Shown piece after piece: positions 34,377 through 42,447 of a stretch of DNA of 63,469 nucleotides. The notes beneath the pieces were generated by a model, which did no database searches, was not told where the DNA came from, and saw nothing but the letters and a program-made list of their open reading frames with translations. The translations under genes and the position numbers were made by a program. This DNA comes from Caulobacter sp. GTDB taxonomy: Bacteria; Pseudomonadota; Alphaproteobacteria; Caulobacterales; Caulobacteraceae. The stretch spans positions 1 to 63,469 of the forward strand of contig NZ_JAGIBH010000019.1 of NCBI RefSeq assembly GCF_017744445.1, in the 5' to 3' direction. Each line of letters begins with the position of its first letter. Positions within the stretch are counted from its first letter, which is position 1.

Positions 34377-35356
34377 CCGCGCTCGCCACCAAGTTCGGCG
34401 TCTACCTGGAAGCCTATCTCGCGCCCCTGGCGCCATGGCTGGCCGACCCTGTGGTGACGGATCTCTACGTCAATCGCCCCGGCGAGCTGTGGGTCGAGCG
34501 CCTCGGCGGCGCCGCTGAACGCGTCGAGGTTCCGTCCCTGGACGAGACCAACCTGTGGCGCCTGGCCCGCCAGGTCGCCAGCCTGTCCAGTCAGGGCGTC
34601 AGCCGCGAGCATCCCCTGCTGTCGGCCGTCCTACCCGACGGCGCCCGCGTGCAGGTCGTGGCCCCGCCGGCGACCCGCGAAGGCCTGGCCCTGGCGATCC
34701 GCAAGCACGTGGTCAGCGACCTCAGCCTCACCGACTACGCCAGCAACGGCGCCTTCGATCTCGCGCTGAAGCCCCAGCCCAATGCCGACGCCATCCTGCG
34801 CGCCTTCCTGAACGCCGGCGACATCAAGAACTTCCTGGCCGCCGCCGTTCGGGCGGGCAAGAATATCGTGGTCAGCGGCGGCACCTCGACCGGCAAGACC
34901 ACCTTCCTCAACGCCCTCCTCAAGGAGGTCCCGCTCGACCAGCGCCTGGTGCTGATCGAGGACGCGCCCGAGATCCGCCTGGTTCATCCCAACGCCATTG
35001 GCCTGGTGGCCGTGCGCGGCGATCAGGGCGAAGCGCGGGTAACGGCCGAGGACCTGCTGCAGGCCTCGCTACGCCTGCGCCCCGACCGCATCATCCTGGG
35101 CGAACTGCGTGGGGCCGAGGCCTTCTCGTTCCTGCGCGCGGTGTCCAGCGGCCACCCTGGCTCGATGACCACCGTCCATGCCGACGATCCGGCCGGCGCG
35201 GTCGACCAACTGGCCCTGATGGCCTTGCAGGCCGGCGCCAATCTGCGGCGCGCCGACGTGGTCGATCACGTCCGGCGCGTCGTCGACATCTTCGTCCAAC
35301 TTCACCGCCAAGGCGGCGTCAGAGCGGTCAAGGAGGTCACCTTCCAGGACCGCTAA
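34373..35356 (+). CDS. virB11: VirB11 traffic ATPase
   Basis: A 327-residue hexameric AAA ATPase of the VirB11/PilT secretion class. Walker A GGTSTGKTT is at about residues 168-176; the Asp box LVLIEDAPEI, the Walker B segment RIILGELRGAEAF and a His box (GHPGSMTTVHA) follow in order. The N-terminal domain starts VTDLYVNRPGELW. It energises assembly and switches VirB4 activity. It is the last gene of the operon, ending 67 bases before the DUF1800 gene with no clear terminator between. Confidence 0.95.
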   Translation: MTALATKFGVYLEAYLAPLAPWLADPVVTDLYVNRPGELWVERLGGAAERVEVPSLDETNLWRLARQVASLSSQGVSREHPLLSAVLPDGARVQVVAPPATREGLALAIRKHVVSDLSLTDYASNGAFDLALKPQPNADAILRAFLNAGDIKNFLAAAVRAGKNIVVSGGTSTGKTTFLNALLKEVPLDQRLVLIEDAPEIRLVHPNAIGLVAVRGDQGEARVTAEDLLQASLRLRPDRIILGELRGAEAFSFLRAVSSGHPGSMTTVHADDPAGAVDQLALMALQAGANLRRADVVDHVRRVVDIFVQLHRQGGVRAVKEVTFQDR

Positions 35357-35423
35357 TCCTCCGATTTTGTTCAGTTCTTAGTTTCAGGCGCGCCGCATCC
35401 CGCGACGCGTCGAGGACCTCGTC

Positions 35424-37121
35424 ATGCGTAAACAGTACTTTGGCTCGGCCGCGGCGCTGAGCTTGTCGATCTTCCTCTCCGCCTGCGGCGGGAGCTCCAG
35501 CGGCGGCGGCGGCAAGCCCGCTTCCAGCCCGGCTATCCCCGACATGATCGGCGTGGCCCCGACCGGCGAGATCCTGCCCGACGAAGCCGCGCGCTTCGCC
35601 AAGCAGGCCAGCTTCGGCCCCACGCCGGCGCTGATCGACACCATTGTCGCCAAGCGTTCGGTCGCCGCCTGGATGGATGAGCAGTTCAACCTGTCGACCA
35701 GCACCTATGCCGACCTGATCAGGCCGGTGCCCAGCACGTTTTGCTCGGCCCAGTTTCCGTCGGGCGCGGACCTGAACAACTGCAACCGCGACAACTTCTC
35801 GGCCACGCCGATGCAACTGCGGTTCTATTCAAACGCCATCGGCAACGGCGACCAGCTGCGCCAGCGCGTGGCCTTCGCGCTGTCGCAGATCGTCGTGGCC
35901 TCGGCGGTCGACGTCGGCAATACGGCGGGCCTGGCGACCTTCAACCAGATCCTGCTCTCCAACACCTTCGGCAACTACCGCGACATCCTCCAGGCCGTGA
36001 CGCTCAACCCGTACATGGGCGAGTACCTGGACATGGCCGACAGCAACAAGAGCCAGCCCAACGAGAACTATGCGCGCGAGCTGATGCAGCTTTTCTCGGT
36101 CGGCACCGTGCTCTTGAACCCGGACGGCACGCCGCAGACCGACAATACCGGCGCGACCATCGCGACCTACAGCAACGCCGACGTCAAGGAGGTGGCCCGC
36201 GCCCTCACCGGCTGGACCTATGCTCGCCTGGACAATGCGGCGCTGACCGACAACAGCAAGCGCGACTGGTCCAAACCGATGGTGATGTACGCCACGCGCT
36301 TCGACACCGGATCCAAGACCTTCCTGGGTCGGACGATCGCGGCCAACGCGACCCAGCAAGCCAATGTCGACGCCGTGGTCGACACCATGTTCAACCATCC
36401 CAACACCGCGCCTTACATCAGCAAGCGACTGATCCAGCAGCTGACCGTGGCCAACCCGACGCCGGCCTATGTCGAGCGTGTGGCGGCCGCCTTCGCCAAC
36501 AACGGCGCGGGCGTGCGCGGCGACATGAAGGCCGTGATCCGCGCCATCTATCTGGACCCCGAGGCGCGCACCGTCTCGCAGCTGCCGGGCAAGGTGAAAG
36601 AACCTGTTCTGCTGGCGACCTCGCTGGCGCGGGCGATCGGCTATCAGACCGACGGCTATGCTTTCACAACCCGCGACGCCGGCATGGGCCAGGCCCCGTT
36701 CCGCGCGCCGTCGGTGTTCAACTTCTATCCCTACGAGTTCCCCCTGCCGCAAGGCGCGGGTCTGCTCAGCCCGGTCAGCAAGCTGATGACCACGTCCACC
36801 ACCATGGCGCGGCACAACTTCCTCTATGACTGGACGGTCGGCGGCGACGGCACGCGTGGCGAGTTCAAGCCGACCCTGGGCGTCCTGGGGACGATCCCGG
36901 ACTGGGCGAGCTGGGAAGCCCTCGGAACCGACGACGGCAAGATCGTCGACCGGATCAACCTCGTCCTGCTGAACGGGACCATGACCAAGGCCCAGCGCCA
37001 GTCGATGCTGGCCGCCATGGCCGCGGTCAAGAACAGCAACGCGGCCCTGCAGACCCGCAAGCGCGCCCAGGTGGCGCTCTACATCGCCGCCAGCTCCCCC
37101 CTCTTCCAAGTCGATCGGTAA
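35424..37121 (+). CDS. DUF1800 domain lipoprotein
   Basis: A 565-residue exported protein. Its N-terminus is a lipoprotein signal with lipobox LSAC (Cys about residue 22), followed by a Gly/Ser-rich linker. The DUF1800 core has LPDEAARFAKQASFGPTPAL, LRQRVAFALSQI, PNENYARELMQLFSVGT and ALTGWTYAR. Genes for DUF1800 and DUF1501 proteins nearly always occur as a pair; their joint function is not established. The spacer to the next gene is only 5 bases. No link with the T4SS upstream is evident beyond proximity. Confidence 0.9.
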   Translation: MRKQYFGSAAALSLSIFLSACGGSSSGGGGKPASSPAIPDMIGVAPTGEILPDEAARFAKQASFGPTPALIDTIVAKRSVAAWMDEQFNLSTSTYADLIRPVPSTFCSAQFPSGADLNNCNRDNFSATPMQLRFYSNAIGNGDQLRQRVAFALSQIVVASAVDVGNTAGLATFNQILLSNTFGNYRDILQAVTLNPYMGEYLDMADSNKSQPNENYARELMQLFSVGTVLLNPDGTPQTDNTGATIATYSNADVKEVARALTGWTYARLDNAALTDNSKRDWSKPMVMYATRFDTGSKTFLGRTIAANATQQANVDAVVDTMFNHPNTAPYISKRLIQQLTVANPTPAYVERVAAAFANNGAGVRGDMKAVIRAIYLDPEARTVSQLPGKVKEPVLLATSLARAIGYQTDGYAFTTRDAGMGQAPFRAPSVFNFYPYEFPLPQGAGLLSPVSKLMTTSTTMARHNFLYDWTVGGDGTRGEFKPTLGVLGTIPDWASWEALGTDDGKIVDRINLVLLNGTMTKAQRQSMLAAMAAVKNSNAALQTRKRAQVALYIAASSPLFQVDR

Positions 37122-37126
37122 GCGTA

Positions 37127-38491
37127 ATGACCGTCTCTCGTCGTGAACTCCTGCGCCTGACCGCCGGCGGCTCGGCCGTGGCCGCCCTGGGCCAGCTCGG
37201 CATCTCCAGTGCTCTGGCTGCCGATAGCTCGGGCTATCGCGCCATGGTCGGGGTGTTCCTGTTTGGCGGCAATGACGCCTGGAACATGGTCGTGCCAAAC
37301 GATGGTCGCTACGTCGACTACGCCAAGCAGCGCGGGTCGGGGATCGCGCTGAAACAGGACACCCTGGTCCCGCTGACCGGCACGGCGTTCGGCTTGCATG
37401 GCGCCATGGCCGCGCTGGAGCCCGCCTGGGACGAAGGCGCCCTGAGCGCGGTGCTCAACACCGGCACGCTGTTCGCGCCGCTGACCAAGTCGCTCTACAC
37501 CAGCCGGCCGGACCTGCGCCCGGTCAACCTGATGTCCCACGAGGACCAGCAGAACCAGTGGCAAGGCATGCGCACGCGCGCCACCAACAATGACGGCTTC
37601 ATGGGTCGCATCAACGACCGGGCCCAGGCCGCCAGCTTGCCGCCGCTGATCTCGATCGCCGGTTCGAACCTGTGTATGATCGGCGACCGCACCGCGCCGC
37701 TGATCCTGCCGTCGAGCGGTTCGATTGTGCGGAATGGCTACAATGCGACCTCGACCGATGCGGCCGTGAAGGCCCGTCAGGCCGCGCTGGACGTCTTCGC
37801 TGACGCATCCTCGTACGGTGCGATCACCGACCTGACGAGCAAGGGCATGTCGTCGGCCTATGCCCAAGCCGTGGCCGCCAACACCATCATCTCGTCGACG
37901 ACTTCGGCCGTGGACAAGTTTTTCGTTCACCCGACCACCGGCGCGGCGCTTACCTCCGACATCTCCCGCCAGCTCTTGCGCGCGGCGCGGATGATCGAGG
38001 CACGCGGTTCGCTGGGTCACGCCAAGCAGACCTTCTTCGTCAGCCAAGGCGGCTACGACACCCACACCAACGAGCTGGCGGCGCACAACAATCTCTACGG
38101 CGACCTGGCCAACGCCCTGGCCGGTTTCTACAACGCCATGAAGGCCCTGGGCCTGCAGGATAATGTCACCGCCTTCACGATGTCGGACTTCGGCCGCGTG
38201 TTCAAAGGCAACGCCAGCGGCGGCACCGACCACGCCTGGGGTTCGAACCACCTCGTCATCGGCGGCGCCCTGGCCAACGGCAAGGTCCATGGCCGCTATC
38301 CGGACATGACCTTCGGCGGCCCCGAGGATACCTCCAACGACGGCCGCTGGATCCCCTCCATCGCCACCGAGGAGTACGTTGGCGCCATCGCCCGATGGTA
38401 CGGCGTCAGCCCCGCCGACATGCCCTACATCTTCCCCAACTGGGCCAACTGGAACGGCGGCGGCCGCGGGCCCGTGCCGCTGTTCGGCTAG
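37127..38491 (+). CDS. DUF1501 domain protein with Tat signal
   Basis: A 454-residue protein with a twin-arginine signal (SRRELLRLTAGGSAVA) and a cleavage region ending LAADS. The body belongs to the DUF1501 group, with an alkaline-phosphatase-like fold suggested by GVFLFGGNDAWNMVVP, HLVIGGALANGK and DFGRVFKGNASGGTDHAWGS, where Asp and His could bind metals. It is usually partnered by DUF1800 proteins, and Tat export implies folding or cofactor loading in the cytoplasm. A hairpin follows the stop, so the pair probably forms its own two-gene operon. Confidence 0.9.
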   Translation: MTVSRRELLRLTAGGSAVAALGQLGISSALAADSSGYRAMVGVFLFGGNDAWNMVVPNDGRYVDYAKQRGSGIALKQDTLVPLTGTAFGLHGAMAALEPAWDEGALSAVLNTGTLFAPLTKSLYTSRPDLRPVNLMSHEDQQNQWQGMRTRATNNDGFMGRINDRAQAASLPPLISIAGSNLCMIGDRTAPLILPSSGSIVRNGYNATSTDAAVKARQAALDVFADASSYGAITDLTSKGMSSAYAQAVAANTIISSTTSAVDKFFVHPTTGAALTSDISRQLLRAARMIEARGSLGHAKQTFFVSQGGYDTHTNELAAHNNLYGDLANALAGFYNAMKALGLQDNVTAFTMSDFGRVFKGNASGGTDHAWGSNHLVIGGALANGKVHGRYPDMTFGGPEDTSNDGRWIPSIATEEYVGAIARWYGVSPADMPYIFPNWANWNGGGRGPVPLFG

Positions 38492-38499
38492 ACCCGATC

Positions 38500-38525
38500 G
38501 CGGCGGAGGGCCTGCTCTCCGCCGC
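38500..38525 (+). terminator. Hairpin after the DUF1800/DUF1501 pair
   Basis: A perfect 9-base stem, GCGGCGGAG / CTCCGCCGC, with an 8-base loop, 8 bases after the DUF1501 stop. No T run follows, so it may be an imperfect or Rho-assisted terminator. Confidence 0.55.
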
Positions 38526-38658
38526 ATCAAGCCAAATTCTGTATCGGTCCATAGCGCCTTTGGCTTAGACCGCGACCCAAGCCCTCTCTACCGTGACGAT
38601 CAAGAAGCGGCCCTCCGGGAGTGACCCGGGACGACGGCCGCCGCTCGGAGAGGACTTC

Positions 38659-39603
38659 ATGAGCCGAATGTCGCCGACGGAAATGGCCCGCCAGCTCGGC
38701 GGCGGCCTGCTGTCGTTCCCCGTCACCCATTTCGACACCAACCACCAGTTCCTGGAAGCGCCCTACCGCGAACATTGCGGCTGGATGCTGGAACGCGAGC
38801 TGGCCGGCCTGTTCGCCGCCGGCGGCACGGGCGAGTTCTTCTCGCTGCGTCCCGCGGAAGTCGGCCAAGTGGTTCGCGCCGCCGTCGCCGAGACCAACGG
38901 CAAGATCCCGGTCATCGCCGGCTGCGGCTACGGCACGGCCATCGCCACCGACCTGGCCAAGGATGCGGAAGCGGCCGGCGCCGACGGCGTGCTGCTGCTG
39001 CCGCCCTACCTGACCAACGCCACCCAAGAGGGCCTCGCCGGCCACATCGAGGCGGTCTGCAAGTCCACCAAGCTGGGCGTCATCGTCTATAACCGCGACA
39101 ACGCCATCATCAACGAGGACACGCTCGAGACGCTGTGCGAGCGCAATCCGAACCTCGTCGGCTTCAAGGACGGCGTCGGCGATCTGGAACTGATGATGCG
39201 GGTCTATGCCCGCATGGGCGACCGCCTGACCTATATCGGCGGCCTGCCGACGGCCGAGACCTTCGCCCTGCCCTATCTGGAGATGGGCGTGACGACCTAT
39301 TCGTCGGCCATCTTCAACTTCATGCCGGAGTGGGCGCTGGACTTCTACAAGGCGGTGCGCGCCCGCGACCGCGACACCGTCATGGCCGGCCTGCGCGACT
39401 TCGTCCTGCCGTACATCTCGCTGCGCAACAAGGGTAAGGGCTACGCCGTCTCGATCGTGAAGGCCGGCATGAAGGCCATCGGCCGCGACGCCGGTCCGGT
39501 GCGCCTGCCGCTGACCGAGCTGACCACCGCCGAATATGGCGAGCTGCAGGGCCTGATCGCCCGCGCCAACGCCGGCGACCTGCGCCGCGCCGCCAACGGC
39601 TAA
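38659..39603 (+). CDS. kdgD: 5-dehydro-4-deoxyglucarate dehydratase
   Basis: A 314-residue enzyme of the DHDPS/NAL class-I aldolase-like family. The GGTGEFFSL motif, a Tyr in VIVYNRDN and the Schiff-base Lys in LVGFKDGVGD define it, and the full length fits KdgD. It dehydrates and decarboxylates 5-keto-4-deoxy-glucarate to 2-ketoglutarate semialdehyde, the end of the oxidative galacturonate/glucarate route. ATG 38659 is chosen over an upstream in-frame start at 38593 because GGAGAGGA lies just before it and the N-terminus MSRMSPTEMARQLGGG then aligns with the family. It is followed by a strong terminator, so it is probably transcribed alone. It supplies the sink for uronates freed by the pectinases. 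Confidence 0.9.
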   Translation: MSRMSPTEMARQLGGGLLSFPVTHFDTNHQFLEAPYREHCGWMLERELAGLFAAGGTGEFFSLRPAEVGQVVRAAVAETNGKIPVIAGCGYGTAIATDLAKDAEAAGADGVLLLPPYLTNATQEGLAGHIEAVCKSTKLGVIVYNRDNAIINEDTLETLCERNPNLVGFKDGVGDLELMMRVYARMGDRLTYIGGLPTAETFALPYLEMGVTTYSSAIFNFMPEWALDFYKAVRARDRDTVMAGLRDFVLPYISLRNKGKGYAVSIVKAGMKAIGRDAGPVRLPLTELTTAEYGELQGLIARANAGDLRRAANG

Positions 39604-39610
39604 AGGACAG

Positions 39611-39644
39611 GCGGGTCGATGCGTTCGGCGCATCGACCCGCTTT
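39611..39644 (+). terminator. Strong intrinsic terminator after kdgD
   Basis: A perfect 13-base stem, GCGGGTCGATGCG / CGCATCGACCCGC, with a 5-base TTCGG loop and TTT just after the stem. It starts 8 bases after the kdgD stop and isolates it from the LysR gene. Confidence 0.92.
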
Positions 39645-39755
39645 ACACATCCCATGAACGCGTTCACGCCTCTCCCTGGCAAGAAGACGCTGGCGATCGG
39701 TCCGAACGAGCGCCTGGCGTCGCGCCTCCAGGGTGTGGTCGATGGGCGTTTTCCG

Positions 39756-40664
39756 ATGTTCGAACTGAGCCAGCTGCGCTGCTTCGTCGCCACGGCCGAG
39801 GAGCTGCACTTCGGCCGCGCCGCCCAGCGGCTGAACATGACCCAGCCGCCGCTGAGCCGGCAGGTCCAGCTTCTCGAACGCATTCTCGGCGTCACTCTGC
39901 TGGACCGCACCAGCCGCTCGGTCCGCCTGACCCCCGCCGGCCGCGCCTTCCTGCTGGAAGCCCGCCGCATCCTGCGCCTGGCCGAGAGCGCTGCTCTCGC
40001 TACCCGCCGCATCGCCAGCGGCGAGGCCGGCCAGATCGCCATCGGCTTCACCGCCGCCTCGGGCTACAATTTCCTGCCGCAGCTGGTGATCCTGTCCAAA
40101 GCCCGTCTGCCCAACGCCGACCTGACCCTGCGCGAGATGGTCACCCGCGAACAGGTCGAGGCCCTGCTGACCGGCCGCATCGATATCGGCTTGGTCCGCC
40201 CGCCGATGGAGCGGGTCGAGTTCGCCACCGCCCGCGTGCTGTCCGAGCCCCTGGTCGCGGCCCTGCCGACCGGCGACGCGCGCCTGGCCAAGGCCACCCT
40301 GACCCTGGCCGACTTCGACGCCGCGCCGCTGATCATGTATTCGCCCGAGGGCGCGGGCTATTTCTACAACATGCTGACGACGCTGTTCGACGCCAACGGC
40401 GTGAGCCCCAACTACGTCCAGCACGTCACCCAGATCCACTCGATGCTGGCCCTGGTCCATGCGGGCCTGGGCGCGGCGATCGTGCCCGAAGCCGCCATGA
40501 GCCTGCACTTCGACGACGTGCAGTTCCGCCCTGTCGCGACCACGCCCGACCGGCCGGTCGAGCTCTACATGGCCTGGCGCAAGGACAACGAGAGCCCGAT
40601 CCTGCAGACCTTCATCGACCTGTGCCTGGCCGAGGCCTCGCCGACGGGAACCGACGCGCGCTAG
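39756..40664 (+). CDS. LysR-family transcriptional regulator
   Basis: A 302-residue LysR protein. The N-terminal winged HTH is clear: ELSQLRCFVATAEELHFGRA, LNMTQPPLSRQVQLLE and LLDRTSRSVRLTPAG. The effector domain (GQIAIGFTAASGYNFLP, DIGLVRPP) follows. I choose ATG 39756, where the protein opens with the standard MFELSQLRCF. An in-frame ATG at 39654 would add 34 residues of unusual sequence and begin almost at the kdgD terminator. It lies between kdgD and a carboxylesterase, so control of glucarate/galactarate or aromatic-ester use is plausible; no operator was assigned. Confidence 0.88.
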   Translation: MFELSQLRCFVATAEELHFGRAAQRLNMTQPPLSRQVQLLERILGVTLLDRTSRSVRLTPAGRAFLLEARRILRLAESAALATRRIASGEAGQIAIGFTAASGYNFLPQLVILSKARLPNADLTLREMVTREQVEALLTGRIDIGLVRPPMERVEFATARVLSEPLVAALPTGDARLAKATLTLADFDAAPLIMYSPEGAGYFYNMLTTLFDANGVSPNYVQHVTQIHSMLALVHAGLGAAIVPEAAMSLHFDDVQFRPVATTPDRPVELYMAWRKDNESPILQTFIDLCLAEASPTGTDAR

Positions 40665-40725
40665 CAGCGTGCTGTCTTCTCCCAAGGCGGGCCAACGCCC
40701 AACGATAGAGTTTGGGAGAGACAAG

Positions 40726-42291
40726 ATGACCTTCGATCGCCGCGCTGTCCTGGCGGGAACACTCGCCGTGGCCGCCGCGACCCGTGTGAACGCCGCCGGT
40801 GTCGCCGCGCCGGTCGCGACCACCATGGCGGGCCGAGTGCGTGGCGCGCAGGTCGACGGGATCAAGGTCTTCAAGGGCGTGCGCTACGGCGCCGACACCT
40901 CGGCGCGTCGCTTCCAGCCTGCGCAGGCCGCTCAGCCTTGGAAAGGCGTCGCCGACGCGCTGGCCTACGGCGCAGCCTCCCCCCAGAGCAAAGCAGACGA
41001 AGGCACAAGCGAGGACTGCCTGTTCCTCAATGTCTGGACGCCGGGGATCGCCGACGGGAAGAAGCGGCCGGTGATGTTCTACGTCCACGGCGGGGCCCAC
41101 GCGAACGGCTCGGGCTCCAGCCCGCTGTACGACGGAACCTGGCTGGCCAAGACCTATGACGTGGTGGTGGTGACGGTGAACCACCGCCTGAACTGCTTCG
41201 GCTACAGCTACCTGGCGCGGCTGGGCGGGGCCGAGCTGGCCGACAGCGGCAATGTCGGCAACCTGGATCTGATCCTGGCCCTCGAGTGGGTGCGCGACAA
41301 TATTGCCGCCTTTGGCGGAGACCCTGGCAACGTCATGACGTTCGGCCAGTCGGGCGGCGGCGGCAAGTGCGTCACCCTGATGGCCATGCCGCGCGCGGCG
41401 GGCCTGTACCACAAGGTCGCGACCATGAGCGGCCAGCACGTCACCGCCATGGGCCCGATCCACGCCACCATCCGCGCCAAGGCCTTCATGGAGAAGCTGG
41501 GCCTCAAGCCCGACCAAACCGAAGCGCTGAAGACCCTGCCCGCCGCCCAGCTGGTCGCGGCGCTGAAGATGAAGGACCCGCTGGAGCGCAAGGGCAACAT
41601 CATCTTCTGGTCGGTGCTGGACCACGGCGTCCTGGCCCGTCACCCGTTCTATCCGGACGCCCCGCGCGAGAGCGGCCACATCCCGATGATCATCGGCAAC
41701 ACCCACGACGAGACGAAGGCCTTCCTGGGCGGCGATCCCAAGAACTTCGAACTGACCTGGGAGGAGCTGCCCGGCAAGCTGGACAACGAGCTGGTGCTGG
41801 ACATGTCGCCCGACTACCTGGTCGCCAGGTACCGCGCGCTCTATCCGAACTACAGCCCGTCGGACTGCTTCTTCGCCATCACCACGGCGGGCCGGTCATG
41901 GCCGGGCCACCTGATCCAGGCCGAGCAGCGCGCCAAGATCGGCGCGCCGGCCTGGATGTACCAGCTGGACTTCGGCGCCCAGACCGACCCGAAGATGGGC
42001 GCCTACCACACCTACGACATCCCGCTGGTGTTCGGCACGCTGGATGCCAAGGAGTCGAAGACCGGCACTGGGCCAGCGGCCCAGAAAGTTCGAGATCAAA
42101 TGAGCGGGGCCTTCGTCAACTTCGCGCGAACGGGCAATCCGAACGGCGCGGCGATCCCGGCCTGGGAGCAATACACCCTGCCCCGCCGTCCGACCCTGCT
42201 GTTCAACGAGACCTCGAAGATGGTCGACGATCCGCGCAAGGAAGAGCGCGAGATCTTCTCGGCCGCGCCGTTCCTCAAGGAAGGGACTTAG
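40726..42291 (+). CDS. Type-B carboxylesterase, exported
   Basis: A 521-residue alpha/beta-hydrolase of the carboxylesterase type-B family. A signal peptide starts MTFDRRAVLAGTLAVAAATR, with paired Arg suggestive of Tat export. The oxyanion motif is YVHGGAHANGSG, the nucleophile Ser is in FGQSGGGG, an acidic residue is in NTHDETKAF and the catalytic His is in YHTYDIPLVFG. ATG 40726 is chosen over 40669 because GGGAGAG precedes it. In a pectin context it could cleave acetyl or feruloyl esters, but the family is broad. A palindromic repeat follows the gene. Confidence 0.88.
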   Translation: MTFDRRAVLAGTLAVAAATRVNAAGVAAPVATTMAGRVRGAQVDGIKVFKGVRYGADTSARRFQPAQAAQPWKGVADALAYGAASPQSKADEGTSEDCLFLNVWTPGIADGKKRPVMFYVHGGAHANGSGSSPLYDGTWLAKTYDVVVVTVNHRLNCFGYSYLARLGGAELADSGNVGNLDLILALEWVRDNIAAFGGDPGNVMTFGQSGGGGKCVTLMAMPRAAGLYHKVATMSGQHVTAMGPIHATIRAKAFMEKLGLKPDQTEALKTLPAAQLVAALKMKDPLERKGNIIFWSVLDHGVLARHPFYPDAPRESGHIPMIIGNTHDETKAFLGGDPKNFELTWEELPGKLDNELVLDMSPDYLVARYRALYPNYSPSDCFFAITTAGRSWPGHLIQAEQRAKIGAPAWMYQLDFGAQTDPKMGAYHTYDIPLVFGTLDAKESKTGTGPAAQKVRDQMSGAFVNFARTGNPNGAAIPAWEQYTLPRRPTLLFNETSKMVDDPRKEEREIFSAAPFLKEGT

Positions 42292-42316
42292 GCGCTTCGC
42301 CATTCCATAAATCTGT

Positions 42317-42440
42317 CTTCCTGGGCCTTGTGCCCAGGGCCCATCGTTCAGCGCGCGCTACGCCAGGCGGACAGGCTCTGCGACAACGCCATCGCAGATG
42401 CCTAGCGGCGCCATGGGTCCTGGGCACAAGGCCCAGGAAG
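42317..42440. repeat. Palindromic intergenic element with 28-base arms
   Basis: Arms 42317-42344 and 42413-42440 are inverted repeats with a single mismatch across 28 bases, core CTTCCTGGGCCTTGTGCCCA, enclosing a 68-base spacer. It sits between the convergent carboxylesterase and beta-helix genes and would terminate both transcripts as a large hairpin. It belongs to a different family from the 7099-7183 repeat. Confidence 0.9.
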
Positions 42441-42447
42441 GCGGGTA

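Noticed and set aside
27802..35356. The T4SS operon as part of an integrative or conjugative element
   Set aside because: No integrase, relaxase, coupling protein, attachment-site repeat or shift in composition within the coding genes was seen nearby.
38529..38548. A weak resemblance between the kdgD upstream region and the promoter region near 47250
   Set aside because: Only short partial matches (TGTATCG); not enough to call a shared operator.
39654..39755. Upstream ATG extension of the LysR gene
   Set aside because: It would add 34 unusual residues before the canonical LysR start and begin right after the kdgD terminator.
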